Source: Beroe ovata (lineage: Eukaryota > Ctenophora > Nuda > Beroida > Beroidae). Taken from it: 23,249 nt of DNA. The notes under the pieces are model-generated. The model saw only the letters and a list, made by a program, of their open reading frames with translations, searched no databases and had not been told where the DNA came from. Made by a program: the position numbers and the translations under genes. Shown here piece after piece: positions 19,191 to 23,249 of the stretch; position 1 is the first letter of the stretch; the number at the start of each line of letters is the position of its first letter. The stretch lies in assembly GCA_946803715.1 (NCBI GenBank), contig CAMPET010000301.1, positions 56,609 to 79,857 of the forward strand, read 5' to 3'.

Positions 19191-20137
19191 ACTTAGACAG
19201 TTTTCAGTTATTGTAGAATGTCATCAGTCATCATGCTGTCAAACGGACATTCATTCTCACTTAAATCTATAGAGAACACCATGACCGTTGATTCTCACTC
19301 TTTGCAGAACTTAAATAGCTTAAAATTGGAATGAACTGTTGAGACTTGAGTGAACAGTTAAATTGTGCTTTGCTATATTGATTAACGGTTGAGTAATTCT
19401 GCTCCTCATGATAGATTTAAATGTTGATAAGTTTAATTATTTTGATAATTGATGTCAGTATACTAAAACTGTTAATATAAACTGGTTTAGATGCCCTGAA
19501 TTTGTGTTGTTGCGACTGAAAGTCATCATTTCGAAGATGATTGCAAGTGGATTGTAATTGTAGTATTTCGTGATCAGATGAATAAACGATTATTCGAATA
19601 CTCGAAACTTATACAATTGTTTTCGTTGTTAAACCAGGGATGTGTATTGGACAGGATTTAGAGACAGCTTTTCGAATCAGAAATCGATAAAATCATTATG
19701 AAGTCGATCATGGACAGATTGATCGCGCTCAATAAAAGCTAAAAAAAGCTATGATGTACGTTTGCCACACGGTCATTTTTCGCTGTCCTCTCAGTCTCTG
19801 TTGCATGGCTTGTAGCATCAAAGCAGTTTCTCACCCAAATGCTCATGCCCCATATTTCAAATAATCAAAACCTTTCTTCGCCACTATAATCAAATTCAAA
19901 ATCTGAACCTCATGAAAAATAAAGAAAAGAAACTCATCATCTACTGGCAATGGTCAAAAATGTTCGTCCGCATCCGTCTGCGGTCATAAAATATTCAAAT
20001 AAAGAATAATTAAAATGTATCTATCTATCTGGATCTGAATGATATAATAGCTACTTCTTCTATTTCGGGCATCTATCTTGAAGGAATTAAGAAGCTTAAG
20101 ATGTTAAGAACCGGTTGTAATCTGTATTGATAAAAGA
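19191..20137. other. Convergent 3' interval between the two genes
   Basis: The Cys/His gene (+) and filamin (-) end tail to tail 947 nt apart. AATAAA at 19581-19586 (+) is a good poly(A) signal for the first, giving a ~400-nt 3' UTR; another AATAAA is at 19731-19736. I see no TTTATT for filamin on the plus strand between 19740 and 20137, so that gene may use a variant signal. No coding exon is visible. Confidence 0.6.
19581..19586 (+). terminator. Poly(A) signal AATAAA for the Cys/His gene
   Basis: A canonical AATAAA hexamer lies 391 nt after the stop codon at 19190. A T/G-rich stretch (ttgttttcgttgtt) follows at ~19617, as expected for a downstream element. Confidence 0.6.
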
Positions 20138-22297
20138 TCATCTTCCATTCCCATTTTCCCGTCTCTTCTTCACAATAATCGTATAGGGACTGCCCTGAAA
20201 AGAGTGAGAATTTAGAACACAAATCGTCCAATTAATTGAGCACGTACCAGCTTTGATCTACGGAACAAGAGTCACAGTACCTACTACCTACTGACATCAT
20301 GCATCACAAAACAAACATTGCGAATCAGTAGCAGTACCTTGATATGTTGTTCCTCCCATTTGATGTTTATTGTGTACTTTCCGGGGACCTCTGGGTTGTA
20401 TCTACAGTTAACCGTGCGCTCGGCTCCCTTCCACATATCTACCCTAAACTTATCCTTCGGTCCGTTCACTCTCACACCTGTAGTAGTGAGGACATTATGT
20501 TAGAGTGAGGAAAGAACTTAGATCTGCAGACAAACTATAGCCAGTAATCATGCGCTAAGACGACTATCAAAATTAAGAATCCAGTGATTCCCTTGTGATA
20601 ATCTAGCTATTCACAAGTCTGGTGACTATAATGAGCTTCCTTACTCAGTGTTCCATGTCCGGCGTCCTTAGTGAAGACCTGGAAATCCCCTTGGTCCCCA
20701 ACGTAGCTGTCCATAAGTCCCGGTCCCTCGGCCCAAATAGCCTCGGGATTACAAACCCTCACTTTGAATGGGGAATTTGGGATGTGGGATCCGTTAAAAT
20801 ACACGTTTACCAGATATCTGAGTGAAATACTCGTGTTACATCAAATAAATCACAAAACAAAATGAAAGCTCAAGAGGTTACCCAATAGAGTAGGAAATAT
20901 CAATCTAAATAACAAACCTGCCGCCTCTAGAAGTAAGCAACTTGAGAGTGAATGTTTTGTTGCGATTAGCAACAATTTCGACCGGCACAGCATCACCCTT
21001 TGGCCCTATAGCAACTGCTGCTAATTGCCCCTCGCCTGCCTCCTGTGTATCCACGTCTAACTCAATACTCTCACCAGCTAGGTGCACTCTTTCTGTTTGA
21101 AGCATCCTGCAACAGAAACTGTGATTGATTTGTGTTTAAAATGTGATGAATTTGAGTATTTGGGACATAGTGCGAGGGTAAAAGAAGCGTGGATTCTGCC
21201 AGTAGAATGTCTGCGCGGCGCGACGCGCGCGCGAAATCAAGAACAAACGACGTACTGTGTCGTACTACCACTAACTAAAATACTCGCGCGTTACGCAAAC
21301 GTAGAGCGCGAAATTGAAGTCCGATTTTGAGACAAAAGTTACATCTTCGGTCTTCCCATGCAATTTGGAGTGAAATTGGAGTTGTTGTAATGAGAAGTAT
21401 ATGCTACACAGAACCGTTTATGATTTGTGTAAGGCGTAGTGTAATGAGGTTGGTTTATGGGGTAAAACACGATGTGAATCTGATTCATATCTTTTGTGAC
21501 TTGGAGATAAAGTTTGAATTATTCATTGAATTATTCGAGAACATAAGTTTCAAAGTTACCTTCCGCCGGTTGTTTTGATCATAGCACTCGCGGGCAGTGA
21601 ATCCTCTACGTGAACAAGGAATGGGCTCCCTGGTACTGGTTCCCCAGACCAGAATACGAACAAACTGTGATCACCTGAGAGAAATAAGATATGGTGAGGG
21701 GGCGGGGTGAGGAGTGAATAGGGGAGGGTGAGGCGGAGTGGTGAGGACAGAGATGATTGACTGAGGTGGAGGATCAGTCAGTGTGTTCGGGTAGTTTGTA
21801 TGTGAGGACAGATGGCTTGATGTTTTCCTACTTTGATATTCAAGCAAGTATCGGTTAACTATGACCACTCGTATTCAACATCCACTGCCCAGATTATGAA
21901 ATAATCAAGTATCAGTGTAACAGTGCTGATTGTAGGGAGCGAATGACTGTATAGACTTACACAGACGAATAAGCCAACCCCTATCATTATTCATCAAAAC
22001 ACAGCAGCACACAGTCGGACAACATGAGAAAACAAGAGAGAGAAAACACAATGTTGGATAGAGAGATATATACAGCGTGATTTCGAGTGGTCGTATATCT
22101 CAAGTGGATCTCATACTTGATGTGATGGTGACATGAATTGAAGAGATGAGATGAAAAAATAGATTCTGTGGTTGTTATCAAGGAATCAACAAGTTACCCA
22201 AGAATTTAACTGTCACCTGTTTCTTTAGCAGTATATTTTCCCCTGTACCGTCCCTCGCCGTACTGTTCAATCTCCACTTCTTGATTAGTTTGGGGAC
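20138..22297 (-). CDS. FLN: Filamin, C-terminal repeats (5' end outside window)
   Basis: Actin cross-linking scaffold; this is its extreme C-terminus, where filamins dimerise and bind membrane partners. In coding order the exons are 22297-22217, 21674-21560, 21106-20918, 20817-20645, 20477-20338 and 20194-20138, with all phases compatible, ending in TGA at 20140-20138. The product is the end of one filamin Ig repeat (EGRYRGKYTAKETG, then VPGSPFLVHV) followed by two complete repeats. Signature strings include RYLVNVYFNGSHIPNSPFKV, EGPGL, GHGTLSVRVNGPKD, VPGKYTINIKWEEQHIKGSPYTIIV. A short basic tail (KKRRENGNGR) follows the last repeat. Human filamins end in a comparable final repeat. The gene continues beyond the right edge; I found no further exon between 22298 and 23249. 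The single-domain proteins that share this fold are less likely because several repeats are in tandem. Confidence 0.92.
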
Positions 22298-23197
22298 CTG
22301 AAAAACAATTAATTAGCTAATTAAGATGATAACAACCTGCCAGTGTTCGAACGATTCGTGCCTTATCTTCTCGATTTCTTGTAAAGATCACTTATCTCAC
22401 ACTAAATGAATATTCATGGAGAAACAGACTCAGTTTTATCCCCTTTTGCAGGTTTCTTTCCTATATGGGGGTTGAAACTAGCTATGCAAGCAATTAGCGA
22501 CGTTTTGCCGGGCTCATAGTTCATTCGTCTTTGTATCATCACACAATGCTGTCTCGTTAGAAGTAGAGAGAAGAGAAAATGAGCGAGAGGGAGAGAAGGT
22601 GTGATGAATGCGGGCTGGATGTCAAAGAGAAACTAGCATGTAACTTCATTATGATGTTCTAGGTGGAGCAGACGTGTAGTGAGAATGGTAGATCTATGCG
22701 TATGGTTATTTGTATTGGAAGTTTAAAAGGTTGCTGAGCCGTGTTCCGAAAGAAACCAATAGTGGGTATTGACTATTGAACTTGCGCATGTGATTCTGTC
22801 TGCGTATGGGCACACCGCACACACAGATTCTAAACCTGGCTCACTCATGGATTCATACATGGGAAATATGATACGAACAAAACCACCAATCGCAAAATTC
22901 CACGCATAATGGTATGACTGTTCCATTTGCATAATCTAAGGAATTATGTGAATAGGAGGGCACATAATATAATCCTTTGTTAAACCTGTTCTGTGTTGAA
23001 ACACTTTGAGGAAGGAAGACCCAACAGACTTACCAGGCTAGCGATTCCAAACTATTTGAAACAAAAAACCATGAAAATTTGCAACTTAATAGTATTCCCT
23101 GGCTTCATCGGCTCTAAAAGTAAAACTAAATTCCCATTTATTGATTTGTGTGCCAATACTGGAACCTGATCCTTCAATCACACTGTTGAATAATACG

Positions 23198-23200
<3 letters not shown>
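22298..23200 (-). other. Filamin intron reaching the window edge, no exon seen
   Basis: No filamin-like peptide (such as VPGSPF or a GPG motif) appears in any minus-strand frame here, and the one longer minus ORF (22723-22932) has no repeat character. The acceptor tttttcag of the first visible filamin exon ends at 22298. The stretch is most simply intron. Confidence 0.6.
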
Positions 23201-23238
<38 letters not shown>

Positions 23239-23249
23239 AGAGAGAGGGG
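23201..23249. repeat. (AC)n(AG)n compound microsatellite at the right edge
   Basis: About eighteen ac units pass into ag units and end in gggg. The contig appears to stop in it, as it begins in a CA repeat on the left. Confidence 0.95.

Noticed and set aside
21211-21310. CG-rich patch in a filamin intron as a copy of the patch at 7326-7400
   Set aside because: Both are rich in GCGCG, but beyond that the sequences do not align, so I do not call them one repeat family.
22723-22932. Minus-strand ORF as a further filamin exon
   Set aside because: No filamin repeat motifs and no phase-1 donor suitable for joining the exon at 22297.
1-23249. Transposable element genes, tRNAs or a spliced-leader RNA gene
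   Set aside because: No reverse transcriptase, transposase or integrase motif, and no tRNA B-box or clear cloverleaf seen by eye. A covariance-model scan would be decisive.

Overview
This is a nuclear genome window from an animal, probably an invertebrate. Most coding exons are bounded by GT/AG introns, many of them only 78-200 nt long. The genes have clear metazoan homologues: a PIH1-domain protein, jouberin, an EF-hand calmodulin-like protein and filamin. Microsatellites are common, and a 14-base run of N marks an assembly gap. I cannot fix the phylum. Compact introns and several start codons lying directly behind 3' splice sites would suit a sponge, cnidarian, tunicate, flatworm or similar lineage, but that is inference.

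Layout. 1-1044: microsatellite and gene-poor 5' flank. 1045-1971 (+): a single-exon PIH1D2-like gene, a putative co-chaperone for axonemal dynein assembly. 2168-10623 (+): a complete AHI1/jouberin gene that I resolved into 25 exons. They sum to 3951 nt (1316 codons plus stop) with every splice phase closing. The protein has a long charged and proline-rich N-terminus, the conserved pre-WD region, a WD40 propeller, an SH3 domain and a short tail. Its largest intron (5659-7008) hosts an intronless calmodulin-like gene on the opposite strand (5943-6383, -). 10624-14216: no convincing gene, with a microsatellite interrupted by the gap. 14272-14733 (+): a proline-rich exon that may belong to the next gene. 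17725-19190 (+): a well-formed multi-exon gene that I do not recognise, ending in a Cys/His cluster. 20138-22297 (-): the last six exons of a filamin, convergent with the previous gene and continuing past the right edge. The window ends in another (AC)n/(AG)n microsatellite.

Functionally, PIH1D2 (dynein pre-assembly chaperone) and AHI1 (ciliary transition zone) are both cilium genes, on the same strand and 196 nt apart. The start codons of both, and of the nested calmodulin-like gene, lie 2-18 nt after a plausible 3' splice site. This could mean 5' UTR introns or spliced-leader trans-splicing with an operon-like pair. I regard this, the nested EF-hand gene and the unrecognised Cys/His gene as the most interesting points. 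I saw no transposase, reverse transcriptase, tRNA, rRNA or CRISPR array.
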